64,000 bases of DNA. Origin: Hyposmocoma kahamanoa. Taxonomy: Eukaryota; Arthropoda; Insecta; Lepidoptera; Cosmopterigidae. A model generated the notes under the pieces. It searched no databases, was not told the origin of the DNA, and saw nothing but the letters and a program-made list of their open reading frames with translations. The stretch spans positions 7,982,385-8,046,384 of the forward strand of contig NW_020654422.1 of the NCBI RefSeq assembly GCF_003589595.1, given 5' to 3'. Below, in pieces: positions 1-10,204 of this stretch (position 1 is its first letter; each line of letters starts with the position of its first letter). The translations under genes were made by a program, and so were the position numbers.

Positions 1-240
1 TGTTAGGATTGACTCTAAAACCATATGGGTTTGACTCTGCGCATTGTCGCGAGGTCGTCTTTAAGTTCGACGATTATACTGTTATGTTGTACACGGGAGA
101 TTGAAAATAAATCTGTAGATCATTAGCATACAAATGACACTGACACGAAAGTAAGGAAGTTTATAATGATTGAAAAAGGAAGAGAAAATATTTCGTCTTG
201 ACGCAGTCCAACGGTGACATCACAGGAGCTAGAATGCTTG
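1..240 (-). pseudogene. Decayed non-LTR retrotransposon reverse transcriptase, cut by window edge
   Basis: Reading the minus strand across frameshifts gives a degraded RT palm. A hydrophobic stretch like the LSPLLFSIFIN block is followed by a catalytic-box relic reading YANDLQIYFQSP, where functional elements have YADD. A region resembling the post-catalytic helix follows. There are stops and frame changes throughout, so nothing here is translatable. The element runs off the left edge. Its wording resembles the minus-strand relic at 60.5-61.35 kb, so both may come from one jockey/CR1-type LINE family; that link is inferred. No 3' tail or target duplication is visible. Confidence 0.55.
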
Positions 241-1250
241 TTAACGACACGAATATATTGCCGCCACCGAACGAGGTAGTGACGAAATCATTCCACTACA
301 AGGATAGATTTCAGCATTGCCAACAGAATAGATAATGTGCTCTAGATTGTAAAAAAATTATTACAAATCTACAACTTTTCGTTATTTTCTACTCAACAAG
401 TACTTATTATCTGTCAATGTCAATGTAGCCAGATCAAAAAAGAATCACTTCAATAATCACTAGTATTATAATACTAGCTCCAAATAAATAACATTGACGG
501 GTACTTGCTACATTATGATTTACAAGTAATATAACACAACAATAGTACATGCCATATTGGAGTACACAGTTATAAGATAGATAATAATTACAGCACAAAC
601 AAACTAAAAATAAAAGACGCCCAGTTTGCTGAAAGCTAATTCTTACATCTTTTTTCTTTTTCTTAACTTCTTTCTGTCGTTGTACGATCTGAAATCATGA
701 TCATTATCTTCACAAGTTCTTCTAAACATTCATGTAATGAAAAATTAGAAAACATTGATAGCTTTTTCTAAAAATAAGAAAATAAGACACAAGTTAGTTT
801 TTTTTAAAAACACACATAAATAACTAGTTTTGCAAGATGTTTAATATGCAAAAATAAACCTGCACAGTGAAAATTGCTCGTTGTGTCAGGCATATTGCGC
901 CTCGGAGCTCTTTTTAATATCCAATAATCCCCAAGGAACATTTTTATGTCCCGCTTCGGTCGGAGGGAGATAACTATAGAAATCGCCTCTAGATGCAATT
1001 AGAGAAATGAATCGCGTGATCCCCGGCTTTATCTTTTATCCTGGTAACTACTTAACTACCTGTAGTAACTGCCAACTGGAATATAATAGACGTAGAAACA
1101 TTCCGCAACAATAGATCTTTCATTGTTGTAAAGTCTGCAGTGTGAAGTTTGGAATTTTTAAGAAAATATAGTGCATGAGCTTATTCCGTTTTAGAATTGT
1201 ATTTTTATATATATTGAATGTTAACTAGAATTGCAAAGAGTATTCAGTAA
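241..1250. other. AT-rich stretch, nothing recognised
   Basis: No ORF of note, no splice-flanked exon and no repeat that recurs elsewhere in the window was seen. Homopolymer A/T runs are frequent. Confidence 0.5.
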
Positions 1251-1644
1251 TTATTCGGCGTATATAGACTGGTTTTTGCTATTCGTCCAAATACCGAATT
1301 TTTAATGACCATTCGGCCGAATACCTAAAAACATGAGGAAGAAATAACATAAAACAGTAAATTATCATGTAAATTTTATTAATGCTGAACATACACTGTA
1401 AATTCGTGAAAGCGCAAGTTTTCGCTTTTTTGTTTTTCTAAGAGATCAAAAATAGGTAATACATAAACTGAAGACTACCTATTTGTTTCTCATGACTAAA
1501 TAAATGCTAACTATATCAACGAAATATTTATTGTTTGCTAAACTTGAACATTTAATTGTATAAAATTATTTATCTTAAACTGACGAATCGGTATTCGGCC
1601 AAAAACCGAATAATAGTATATTCGTCGTTGTCGTTGCAACACTA
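1251..1644. mobile_element. Possible hAT-like non-autonomous DNA transposon remnant
   Basis: The left part carries TTATTCGGCG and ATTCGGCCGAATACC. The right part carries GGTATTCGGCCAAAAACC and ends in GTTGCAACACTA. Read inward, the two ends share ATTATTCGG, GGTTTTTG and ATACCGA, as decayed inverted repeats. The TTCGGCCGAATA motif and the TTGCAACACT terminus resemble hAT-type ends known from insects. No 8-bp target duplication could be matched, so boundaries are uncertain. Confidence 0.35.
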
Positions 1645-2740
1645 ATATTATGGTTTGTTTTAGAAAACATATTTTAAAATTCATGTAATTTGCAAAGCTC
1701 AAAGTGTGAATAGACTATCATTTGTTAATGTGTGACGTGATGATTAAATTTGATGTTTAAAACACGGACTTCGAATCTGATCTCGTCCGGTAGAAGCTTC
1801 CGCAAAACCGGTTTAGCTGAGCATTTCCGTTTTTGTCCGCCCGTAGTACATTTCCTTGTACTGTTCCCACCGGAAACAGCCTTTCTGTGTTACCTGAAAA
1901 TAAAAGAAAATAACCAAACAATATCGTTATTGTGATTCCGAATTTATTAAACGTCACGCGAGAAAATCTAACAGTTGCTAATGTATGTTTTCTTATTAAT
2001 AAAAACCATGAATTAAAAAGGTACGGAATATTAATGAAAGCATGAAAGAGAACCGTATCATGAAACTGGTGAATATACTGAATATTGAATACGGATATTT
2101 TATTCAGATGCCTTGCTTACTACTTCTTTTGGAATGAAGCACAGAGCAGAAAAATTTAATAATAAACCACATGAAGTGTTAAAAATCTACCTACCGTTGA
2201 TAGGTTTTCCGACGTAAAAACGTCGGGAATTCGCAGTTCAAAAAATCGGTGAGGTGCAAAACCTGCTTACGTCGACTCTTCGATACGCTCTCATACTTGT
2301 CTCATTTTCCCGTATTATTATTCTGTGATATGTACATGATTTATGAAATATCGGCAAAAGAAATTTATCCGTCGTATGTTCCGGATGTGATACAATGTGA
2401 TTGCCGTAGCTGTCTCATCTTTTGGCCTTTACATGTTGTGTCGTCTCCTCATTCGACTTGCAAAGACTTTTTCGTATCGTTTGTCGGGCTTTATTGATAT
2501 GCCTGCGATTTCTTGAGTGGTGCTGTATTATCTTGTAATTTGATTTGAGTGTAAGAGACAATATTACTCGTATTTTTGATTTGGTTTTAAATCGATTTTT
2601 TCTGAATTGATTCTTATTAGATTGGTTTTTATGCAAAGCTCTTTGTGACGCAGGAAGTGGATGTTGTTAGTTACAACATAAACTGTTCCGAGATAGGTTT
2701 GATAGTAAGTATATTTATATTTCTAGAAAAAGTTTTTTGA
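1645..2740. other. Gene-free stretch with one small hairpin
   Basis: No exon or dispersed repeat was recognised. A short perfect inverted repeat, CCGACGT/ACGTCGG, lies at about 2209-2226. It is too short to interpret. Confidence 0.45.
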
Positions 2741-2742
2741 TT

Positions 2743-2935
2743 TTTTTATGATCCTAAGTAACGGGACGAACAAATTGTGCGCCTGATGGTAAGCGACAGG
2801 CTGTCCATAACAGTTGCAGTGCCAGTCAGAGCTTTAAATCTGAGGGCCATTCCTATTGCGCCCGTTACCCAGAGACATAAGTTGAAAAGTGCCTGTAATT
2901 TCACCAGCACCCTACTCTTCAAAACCGAAACAACA
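2743..2935 (-). repeat. Family A retroposon copy, 5'-truncated
   Basis: Starts with the reversed A-tail (TTTTTTTATGATCC) and continues through GGGACGAACAA, CAGTTGCAGTGCCA and TTTCACCAGCACCC. It stops near the CCGGAAC block, so the sense-strand 5' third is missing. Confidence 0.8.
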
Positions 2936-3265
2936 TTTAATAGCACAAGTTGACAAGATTTTTTGCCTCGCATTTGAGAGCGCAATGTTTAAAGGATTAG
3001 TGATACAGAAATGAGAAAATGGAATTTTCCCAAAACTTTGCTTTTACTGTAAGAAGCGAATAATAAGTTTTAAGAAAATATAGTTCTGGATATGATATAC
3101 TCAAAATATATGATTATGAAAATGAACTAACCCAGCAAAAAAGATTTTTTTAGCTTGTATAATAATGGTTAATAATAATTTTGTTATCAAAATAGTTACG
3201 TTCATATATACGTTACCTACAAACGTACACAACAGTACAATCTTTCAGCTGCCATAAATTAATTT

Positions 3266-3568
3266 TTAGCAGCAGCAAAGCTCCTTGTGAAAGAGTTCAC
3301 CCAGGGTAGTACTGCCACCTTACCTATTTCTGCCGCCAAGCAATAATGACAGCACCACCGTGTTCCGGGTTTGAAAGGTAAGAGTGATGATGAAATTACA
3401 GGCACATGAGACTTGTCAACTTATGTCTCAGGGTGACGGGCGCAGTGGTAGTGCCCCTCAGATCTTTGCAACTTAAAACTCTGAGTGGCACAGTAACTGT
3501 TATGGACAGGCGTGTAGCTTACCATCACGCGCACTACACTCACTCACTTGGTGTTATAAAAAAAAATC
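3266..3568 (+). repeat. Family A retroposon copy, near full length
   Basis: A good reference copy. The sense strand begins with AGCAGCAAAGCTCCTTGTG. It runs through TACCTATTTCTGCCGCC, GTGTTCCGGG, GAAATTACAGGCACATG, GTGACGGGCGCAGTGG and ATGGACAGGCGTGTAGC, and ends in GGTGTTATAAAAAAAAAT. An A-rich 3' end, frequent 5' truncation and no terminal inverted repeats point to an RNA-mediated element, either a SINE or a LINE 3' end. I see no convincing pol III A/B box pair at tRNA spacing, so the class stays open. Confidence 0.85.
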
Positions 3569-3604
3569 AGTACACCCAGTTTATGTATATATATATAAAG
3601 TAAA

Positions 3605-3670
3605 TAAACAAAATACTAAATAAATAAATAAATAAATAAATTATATATATATATATGTATATATATTACA
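3605..3670. repeat. Low-complexity (TAAA)n then (AT)n tract
   Basis: About seven TAAA units followed by an AT dinucleotide run, just beyond the A-tail of the family A copy. Tail expansion is a plausible origin. Confidence 0.85.
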
Positions 3671-4469
3671 TACGTACAAATTCAACTATCAGTCATATAA
3701 AATTAAATTAAGGTTGAGACAATAATAAGCGGGAAAACTCAGCGATGTAGCTGTGCGATTTGCTGAAGCATTACAAAATTTAATTTTAATTTGGGGGTGC
3801 AAATAAGATAGGATTTCACCCTTGCTTATCTCGGTTGCGTAACTGGTTGCGTAAGAGACACGTGTACGTGGATCTTTACAATGAGTTCACAGTGACAATT
3901 GCTGCTTGCAACCGCGTAGAATAATTGACAATTTTGTATGAACAGCGCCTCTGTCGGTCTTAAGAAATAGTATTATGTCTTAGGGTCGTATTGTAGAACT
4001 CTACTCAATGCTCAAGTCAGGATTTGAGTATGGTTTAAAGCTTTCATTTTCGACCTTTGACTGTTTTGTTCCATCCACTAAGCATTATGCACGCAAACAT
4101 GATAGTGTTCGCTACAGACAGATGTCACTATAAAGTCATGGTTGAGGATATGAAACAAAATTTTGATATAGCATGTTTTAAAGTAGCGAAACCGCAACGC
4201 CTTAATTTTTTTATACATACATACATAAGAAAACTCAAAAAAAAAGTTAAAATGACTGTATTTATAGTATATGCATAATACAGTTTCGTTATCTTTATAC
4301 TTATTGTTACCTCACGAACTTCTGATGGAAATTATGCATCACATTCATTCACGTTTATGAATATAATAGTTGTAATATGACAGTGTGTTCAGTATTCAAA
4401 TTAGAAAACATATTTTGACACGATATTTTATATAGTACTTACTTATTAAAAATACATAACAACATTTTC
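3671..4469. other. Gene-free stretch, nothing recognised
   Basis: No splice-flanked coding segment and no repeat shared with the rest of the window was found. A 73-codon ORF at 4057-4278 has no recognisable protein features. Confidence 0.45.
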
Positions 4470-4582
4470 AATAGGAAATGAAACTATTTTTCCAGATTTA
4501 AATCGCGTATATTTGTTTTTAATCTTTTGTTTAATGTTTTGTAATCTTTTTTGTTCGCGAGGGGGTACCTCGGCAGTGGTAA

Positions 4583-4672
4583 ATTAGGGGTTGTATCCGG
4601 TTTATTGGATTTCACCCGTTTTCCGTTAACCGATTTCAATAAAACTTGGCAACTAAATGTAATTCCATAAAT
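4583..4672 (+). repeat. Family B repeat fragment
   Basis: The block AACCGATTTCAATAAAAC followed by TTGGCAACTAAATGTAATT is the reverse complement of the matching block in the longer copy at 30536-30850. The upstream TTGTATCCGG also corresponds. Confidence 0.65.
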
Positions 4673-4737
4673 TCCATTTGTGGCCTTTTTTTTGTAAAAA
4701 AGTTTAATTAATCGAGTCTAAACCGCGTATGTAGTAA

Positions 4738-4963
4738 TGTCGGCATTACTGTGTTCCGGTTTTGAATGGTAAGGGTGCTGGTGAAATTACAGGCACATGA
4801 AACTTGGCTAGGTACTTATGTCCCAGGGTGACAGGCGCAATGGCAGTGCGATTTTTGCGATTTAAAGCTTTGAGTGTCACTGCAACTGTTATGGACAGGC
4901 GTGTTGCTTATCATCTGGCGCATGACTTGTTCGTCCCGCCACTTAATATTATAAAAAAAAATA
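4738..4963 (+). repeat. Family A retroposon copy, 5'-truncated
   Basis: Starts at the GTCGGCATTACTGTGTTCC block and ends in CTTAATATTATAAAAAAAAAT. It lies inside the split PLE unit. Confidence 0.8.
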
Positions 4964-5125
4964 AGTATTTATTTTTTTCAAACAAACCGATATTTCGGGC
5001 CTTTTACGGATTCCATTGTCACGGTTGACTGAATTGTTTGTTGGAAAAAAACATGTGATTTAGATCGGAAAAATGGTTTCCTATATGTAACGTGGCGAAA
5101 ACTTAAGAAATCGATATATTTTTGG

Positions 5126-5479
5126 TAGAGTACACAAGAATAAGTTGCTTAATGTTTTCTACTACCTTGAAATAGTCTTGAATAGTAACATTTTTCCCGC
5201 ATATATCTAAAATGGAACGTTCCTAAAGTACAAAAGCGGTAATTACTCCTGCGCGAACTTCGTGTATGAGTTAGAGGTGGTTCTGGCTCAATATTAAGAA
5301 TGAACATTGTCTTTGTGCGACGAGGTCACCGACATACTAAATACCAAATTCCTCAAGTGAAGTTATGTCGAATCATAAAACTAAAAATAAGGACGTTAGT
5401 ATTATATATATCATTATGTGTAAAGCAATATTTAGAAGTAATTTAATTTGCAGCTTCGCGAACCCAGTGAAGGTAAAAT
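5126..5479. other. Gene-free stretch, nothing recognised
   Basis: No exon or shared repeat seen. Confidence 0.4.
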
Positions 5480-5690
5480 CGTGTAAAGTTGCTGCGCTTG
5501 TGTTCAATATCTTTTCATGCAGTTTATTTTACCACTTACCTTCCGCATAAGATTAATAAAATAAATAACACAAGCGCGACTACAGTCACTGACATCACCA
5601 ACAAAAATATACCCGACACGTGTTTCGCTTCTCTACAAAGCATCCTCGGGGGTTGTTGATTGTTCGACGCTCGGCCGAAGAATATTCATA
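5480..5690 (-). mobile_element. Second PLE-type terminal-repeat fragment
   Basis: The minus strand contains CCGAGGATGCTTTG, GAAGCGAAACACGTG and, further on, a TTATGCGGAAGGTAAG block. I recognise this layout (a CTGAGGATGC..GCGAAACACGT core followed by a TGCGGAAGGT-like block) from terminal repeats of Penelope-like elements. It is a different family from the element at 37.4 kb. No ORF remains. It abuts the large hexanucleotide microsatellite. Confidence 0.5.
5611..5653 (-). ncRNA. Hammerhead-ribozyme-like motif (type I, minimal)
   Basis: Hand fold on the minus strand. Stem I is ACCC (5653-5650) with GGGU (5614-5611). The first core box is CCGAGGA (consensus CUGANGA, one U4 to C change). One unpaired U follows. 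Stem II is GCUU/AAGC with a 7-nt loop. The second core box is GAAA. Stem III is CAC/GUG with no loop. UC precedes the predicted cleavage site. The loop-free stem III would need pairing between two molecules, as described for minimal PLE and retrozyme hammerheads. Activity is untested, and the U4 change may weaken it. Confidence 0.45.
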
Positions 5691-5699
5691 AATGAATAT

Positions 5700-5949
<250 letters not shown>

Positions 5950-6066
5950 CTAAATACTTGCATTGGAAATTTTTGTTTATAAATTATAAAATCGTCGGTA
6001 AGCTATGAACTTTTCAGTCAAATATAATATGAAGAACTTAAAAAAATCATTTCATACTTATATCTT

Positions 6067-7005
6067 ATGTATTACAATTTTGTAATTAACGTTCATCGAG
6101 TATATAACCATACATCCATACATAGAGACGAAATAAGGGCCATCCATTCCTGGCAACTCATCAGTCAAATGGTACTGATATCACTTTCAAATATCAACAA
6201 AATATTCGAAAAGGTTATGCTGACTCAATTACTGTCCTATTTCGGTAGGAATCATATTTTTCATAGTGAACAATACGGGTTTACTAGTGGTAGATCGACT
6301 AGCGATGCGGGGGTAGCGTTACTAAAACACATCTTTGATGCCTGGGAAAGGTCCCAGAACGCTATTGGTATTTTCTGTGACCTCTCAAAGGCATTTGATT
6401 ACGTTGATCATATTACTCTTATTAGGAAGCTGGAACATTGCGGTGTAAATGGCAAGGCGTCGAAACTTGTCTCGTCATATCTCAACGGTAGAATTCAGAA
6501 AGTAGACATAAATGGTGTGATTTCTTTGGGTTCTCCGGTAAAAATGGGCATTCCACAGGGCTCAATACTTGGGCCTTTCTTATTTCTGATTTATATTAAT
6601 GATCTGCCATTCTTTGTTAAGGACCATTGCGAAATAGTGTTGTTTGCTGATGACACATCCTTGATTTTTAAAACAGACAGACATGACATTAACTATGACC
6701 ATATTAATGATACCCTCTCTAAGGTAGTTTATTGGTTTAATGCTAACAATTTATTGCTTAGTGCCAAGAAAACAAAATGTGTTAAATTTGAATTACCTAA
6801 CGTAAAATCGACTAGTCCAAGCATAGAAATAAACGGAGAAAAGTTAGACTTTGTTAATAAAGCAGTCTTCTTGGGAGTGACCTTAGATAGTAAACTTCAA
6901 TGGTTTCCACATATATCTTCCCTGGCCAGCAGGTTAAGCTCCGCTGCATACGCAGTCCGCAGAATACGTGAGCTTACCGATGTTAGTACTGCTAGACTAG
7001 TTTAG
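6067..7005 (+). CDS. LINE reverse transcriptase, main fragment (broken ORF)
   Basis: The protein would polymerise cDNA from the element's own RNA at a nicked target site. Successive RT blocks are visible: NINKIFEKVM (block 1-2 region), EQYGFTSGRST, a palm aspartate block IFCDLSKAFDYVDH, GIPQGSILGPFLF, the catalytic box VLFADDTSLIF, and the thumb-side VFLGVTLDSKLQW. The catalytic aspartates are intact. The first ~35 codons read as flanking DNA rather than RT, so the true start is lost. The frame ends at a TAG at 7003-7005 that results from a small indel. The same protein continues in another frame just downstream. The copy therefore cannot make a full enzyme without frameshifting. Confidence 0.75.
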   Translation: MYYNFVINVHRVYNHTSIHRDEIRAIHSWQLISQMVLISLSNINKIFEKVMLTQLLSYFGRNHIFHSEQYGFTSGRSTSDAGVALLKHIFDAWERSQNAIGIFCDLSKAFDYVDHITLIRKLEHCGVNGKASKLVSSYLNGRIQKVDINGVISLGSPVKMGIPQGSILGPFLFLIYINDLPFFVKDHCEIVLFADDTSLIFKTDRHDINYDHINDTLSKVVYWFNANNLLLSAKKTKCVKFELPNVKSTSPSIEINGEKLDFVNKAVFLGVTLDSKLQWFPHISSLASRLSSAAYAVRRIRELTDVSTARLV

Positions 7006-7672
7006 TTACTTCCATAGTATAATGTCCTACGGGATTCTCATGTGGGGTAAAGCGGCAGATATTCAAACCATATTTGTATTGCAAAAACGAGCGATTCGTT
7101 CTGTGTACCGTCTAGGCTCTCGGGTTTCTCTCAGAGAAAAGTTTAAGGAGACTGGTATCATGACTGTGGCATCACAGTACATTTACTCAAATATTTTATA
7201 TGCTCGTAAAAATATACATAATTTCAATAAGAAAGAAGATATCCATAATATTAACCTTAGAGCTAAGTCCAAACTCATGGTACCACGATTTCGTTTAACC
7301 AAGTTAAACAACTCTTTTATGGGAAACTGTATACGTTTTTACAATAAGATTCCGGAGCATATATTAAGTTTATCATTTCCTAAATTTAAAAACTACATTA
7401 AAAATATATTGATCGAAAAATCATATTTCAAAATTGAAGACTACGTGTTAGATAAAGATGTATGGAAAGACGACATGGCTCCAGAATCCACACAAATTTG
7501 ATTCAAAGTGTATTCCATAGCATTTTAGTTTATTTGAAAAGAGCAATCCCTAGAGTTTCTTGCTCGTTCTTCTCAGGGAGGTCAGCGTAGTGAACGAGCA
7601 GTAGCTTAAATGTGACGACTTCAAGTGTAAATTTATTTTACCTATGGAATAAATAATCTTTGACTTTGACTT
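6150..7672 (+). mobile_element. 5'-truncated jockey/CR1-type LINE copy
   Basis: Contains the RT catalytic core and C-terminal domain of a non-LTR retrotransposon, then a short 3' UTR with GAGTTTCTTGCTCGTTC and CTTCTCAGGGAG. It ends in the tandem tail CTTTGACTTTGACTTT. The endonuclease and N-terminal part of ORF2 are absent, so the copy is 5'-truncated, which is usual for LINEs. Homology appears to begin at about 6165, where the LISLSNINKIFEKVM block starts. Related 3' tails lie at 31495-31590 and 45322-45480. No clear target duplication was found. Confidence 0.8.
7022..7501 (+). CDS. LINE reverse transcriptase C-terminal part, frameshifted
   Basis: Reading this frame back to about 7004 gives SYFHSIMSYGILMWG, the C-terminal block that normally follows directly after the thumb in jockey-type ORF2 proteins. 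Then come ALQKRAIRS-like residues (here VLQKRAIRSVYRLG) and a basic tail rich in Lys and Asn. The frame runs to a natural-looking stop at 7499-7501, about 170 bp before the TTTGACTTTGACTT tail. Codon start 7022 is only the first ATG. The real protein would be continuous with the RT fragment upstream, so this is not an independent gene. Confidence 0.7.
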   Translation: MSYGILMWGKAADIQTIFVLQKRAIRSVYRLGSRVSLREKFKETGIMTVASQYIYSNILYARKNIHNFNKKEDIHNINLRAKSKLMVPRFRLTKLNNSFMGNCIRFYNKIPEHILSLSFPKFKNYIKNILIEKSYFKIEDYVLDKDVWKDDMAPESTQI

Positions 7673-7675
7673 TAA

Positions 7676-8291
7676 CTCTCGTTTGCGCTGAAATCACACA
7701 TTAGATATCTGAAATATATTCATTGTAATTAAGATAATATATCTAACTATGGGGGCCTGTTCCATTCAGTGGTGTGGGAAAAACAGCAAAACATGTAATT
7801 ACAAAACAAACGGAGTGACTTTCATCGGTAATATTAAATTACGTAATTTTTCAATTTTCGTCCATTATATCAATGCTCTAGTTAAACTGGTCATTTGAAG
7901 TGTATGTATTGACGACACCCGTCAATTGTTTCGAATTCGGGCTGGCCAATCGGAGCACAGTTGTCACCGTATTGATATGGCAGAATAGTTTTCAAACAAA
8001 TTAAATGACATTTTGTCTCTATGTCTAGTTATATACTCGATGTTAACGTTACAGAATATGATGCTCCAGGACTTGTGGACATATTTAAAGGAACGCTAAA
8101 AAAGGTTGAATTATGATAACAATATTCACGTGGCTTCATATCGAAAACGTTTAATTTGAAATAAGAATGACTTTAATCGTCTTTTGATTCCAATTAAGCC
8201 TTCTGGAGGCCAGTAGGTCATATAAACGTTGTCATAATTCACCCTTTTAGCTTTCTTCTCAATATGTTCTTGGGTATAGTTGATAGAGACT
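7676..8291. other. Gene-free stretch, nothing recognised
   Basis: No splice-flanked ORF or recurrent repeat was seen. Confidence 0.4.
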
Positions 8292-8404
8292 TTAGCAGCA
8301 GTTGAGTTTCTTGGGAAAGAGTTATTGGAAGTGTTATGGATGGACGTGTCACTTACCACCAGGCGCACTACTTGTTTGTCCCGTTACTTGGTAGTGTAAA
8401 AAAA
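8292..8404 (+). repeat. Family A retroposon copy with internal deletion
   Basis: A 5' segment (TTAGCAGCAGTTGAGTTTC) is joined directly to the 3' segment (GTTATGGATGGACGTGTC to TTGGTAGTGTAAAAAAATG). About 190 bp of the middle is missing. Confidence 0.7.
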
Positions 8405-9831
8405 TGTTTCTAGTCTTATATACCTGCTCGTGTTATAATTTCAGAATGGCATGTATTTAAATGATCATTTTAAATTTGCAAAAGCAGCAGGCAAAAAAAT
8501 ATAAACGGTCATTTTTTGATGATTGATCCTCTTTGTCCAAGATGCAAAATATTATTGAGCTACGCAAAAAATGTTTGATTTGTATAAATTAACTTTGATA
8601 GTTTTATGTTAGGGCTCAAAACTAAGACAAATGAGCGTTAAAAAAAATGTAGATACTTATTTTTAAAACTAATCAAATGTTGATTATACTTGTATGCTAA
8701 TATTATATTAATTATAATATATTTGACCTGAAAACATGTTTGGAAACTACTGAATGGAGGGCACAACCATCCAACCAAGATTTGTTAGGAGATGAATATC
8801 AAAAGATACCTGTACTGGTTATAAACGTCATCTATCTTCAAAAGAAAAGACCAATGACAAAAAATAGGATCAAATAATTTAATGGGAAGAAAAATATTTA
8901 TGAATACCAAATATTAATTTAGTATGCTTAAACATAAGAATAGTTTTTACCATGAATGCAGTTCATTTATAATTTATCAGTAGATCAACTAATATAGATG
9001 GAACAATTAATATACATTACATCAGACGTAAAAAAAACTTAAACTTAAAATTTACATTAGATTAATCATTTCTTTGTGGATCAAATAATACTATCCCTTT
9101 CAGAATATATGCAAAAAATAAGTTGAAATGTTTATTATATTTATTTTAAACCTACTGTCGATGTAGTTCTTCTTAGCTCTACGAACATCGGTATAGTTAC
9201 TAGCTACTTGCACCTGTAGTGTTTCCACTGAGCATAATACCACCAACTTACAAGTTCAGGTGGAAAAATTGTAATGCCATCTTTTACTGTGAATGTTAAT
9301 ACGAAATTATTAAATATCGACCGCACAAAAGTCTGTAATGTTATAAGATCTTAGACACCTTGTGACCAACAAAACATATGATACTTTTGTGGATATTAAA
9401 TATCATTATAACTTCGGTTAAAAACTTTTCAATTGTACGTATATAACATTTATTTATTTATTCATAGAAAACGAGCAGCTTTAAAATAGGTAATAAATAT
9501 GAGCATAAAAACATACATCTCATTGCAGGTTTCCGCCGATAGTTCCAGAAAAATCAAACACGCGCACTAAATTAGAACAAACACAACACAACAAAACAGA
9601 AATAAAGACTATATAAAATGCAGCACTATGAACAATAATTAACACGACCATAAAGTAGAAAGCGAAAATGGTGGATTGAGCATAAGTACGCGGAACTCCG
9701 CCAATAAGCCGAGGCAACCAGCGTCATCGTTTGTAATGTTAAGAATATACACAATATATAAAAAAAATCGCTCAATGTTTAAGGGTGGTAGATGCTGATC
9801 CTCAAAGATACGGATGATTTATAAAGCTTAC
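8405..9831. other. AT-rich gene-free stretch
   Basis: No exon or shared repeat recognised. Short ORFs here have no protein-like features. Confidence 0.4.
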
Positions 9832-9953
9832 CAATTTAATATAATATTTAATTAATAAAATTAATAATTAATAAAATTTTATTAATTAATAAAATTATTA
9901 TATATATATAATAAAATAATTTAATTAATAAAATTTTATTTAATATAATTACA
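9832..9953. repeat. Nearly pure A/T palindromic low-complexity tract
   Basis: Repeated TTAATTAATAAAATTTTA-type units in both orientations, interrupted by (AT)n at about 9899-9911. Potentially cruciform-forming; no gene content. Confidence 0.85.
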
Positions 9954-9998
9954 TGAATTCAACCAATTTACTTTGCGCTCGTTCAATAATCAATTGAA

Positions 9999-10204
9999 TG
10001 CCTCCGTGGCCAAACGGTTACAATGCTGAACTGCCACGCAGAGGCCCTGGGTTCGATTCCCAGGCTGGGAGAAATATTTGTATGGCCTAAATTTATTTCT
10101 CTCGTGAGTTTGTGGTAGTCTACTTATGTATGTATGCGTCCATGGCACTCGCGACCCAGGGTTTCCCTAGTGCGGGGCTATGAGTGTGTGCGAATTTTTT
10201 TTTA
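9999..10204 (+). mobile_element. SINE-1 copy, tRNA-derived, full length
   Basis: The head TGCCTCCGTGGCCAAACGG supplies a pol III A box (TGGCCAAACGG). GGTTCGATTCC supplies a B box at tRNA-like spacing. The tRNA-unrelated body (GAGAAATATTTGTATGGCC, GGGTTTCCCTAGTGCGG) follows, with a T-rich end. Three other copies lie at 12859, 24906 (minus) and 46893. It is not a functional tRNA, because the body replaces the acceptor 3' half. Confidence 0.85.

Larger units (their letters stand above)
4470..5110. mobile_element. PLE terminal-repeat unit interrupted by nested insertions
   Basis: The left arm (ATAGGAAATGAAAC, TTTAAATCGCGTATA) stops at about 4520 inside its T-run. It resumes at about 4965 with TTTCAAACAAACCG and TTTCGGGCC. 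It then turns around into an inverted arm (GATCGGAAAAATGG, TTTCCTATATGT) ending with GGCGAAAACTTAAG. The 445 bp between the halves holds a family B fragment and a family A copy. The PLE unit is therefore older than those insertions. Confidence 0.7.

Noticed and set aside
2209..2226. CCGACGT/ACGTCGG hairpin as a terminator
   Set aside because: Intrinsic terminators are not meaningful in this eukaryotic context; the stem is only 7 bp and isolated.
10001..10072. tRNA gene candidate (A box and perfect B box)
   Set aside because: The sequence continues into a SINE body shared by three other copies and lacks a proper acceptor stem; it is a tRNA-derived SINE head. The same applies to 21572, 42612, 42836, 43998, 46893 and the minus-strand heads at 23668 and 55800.
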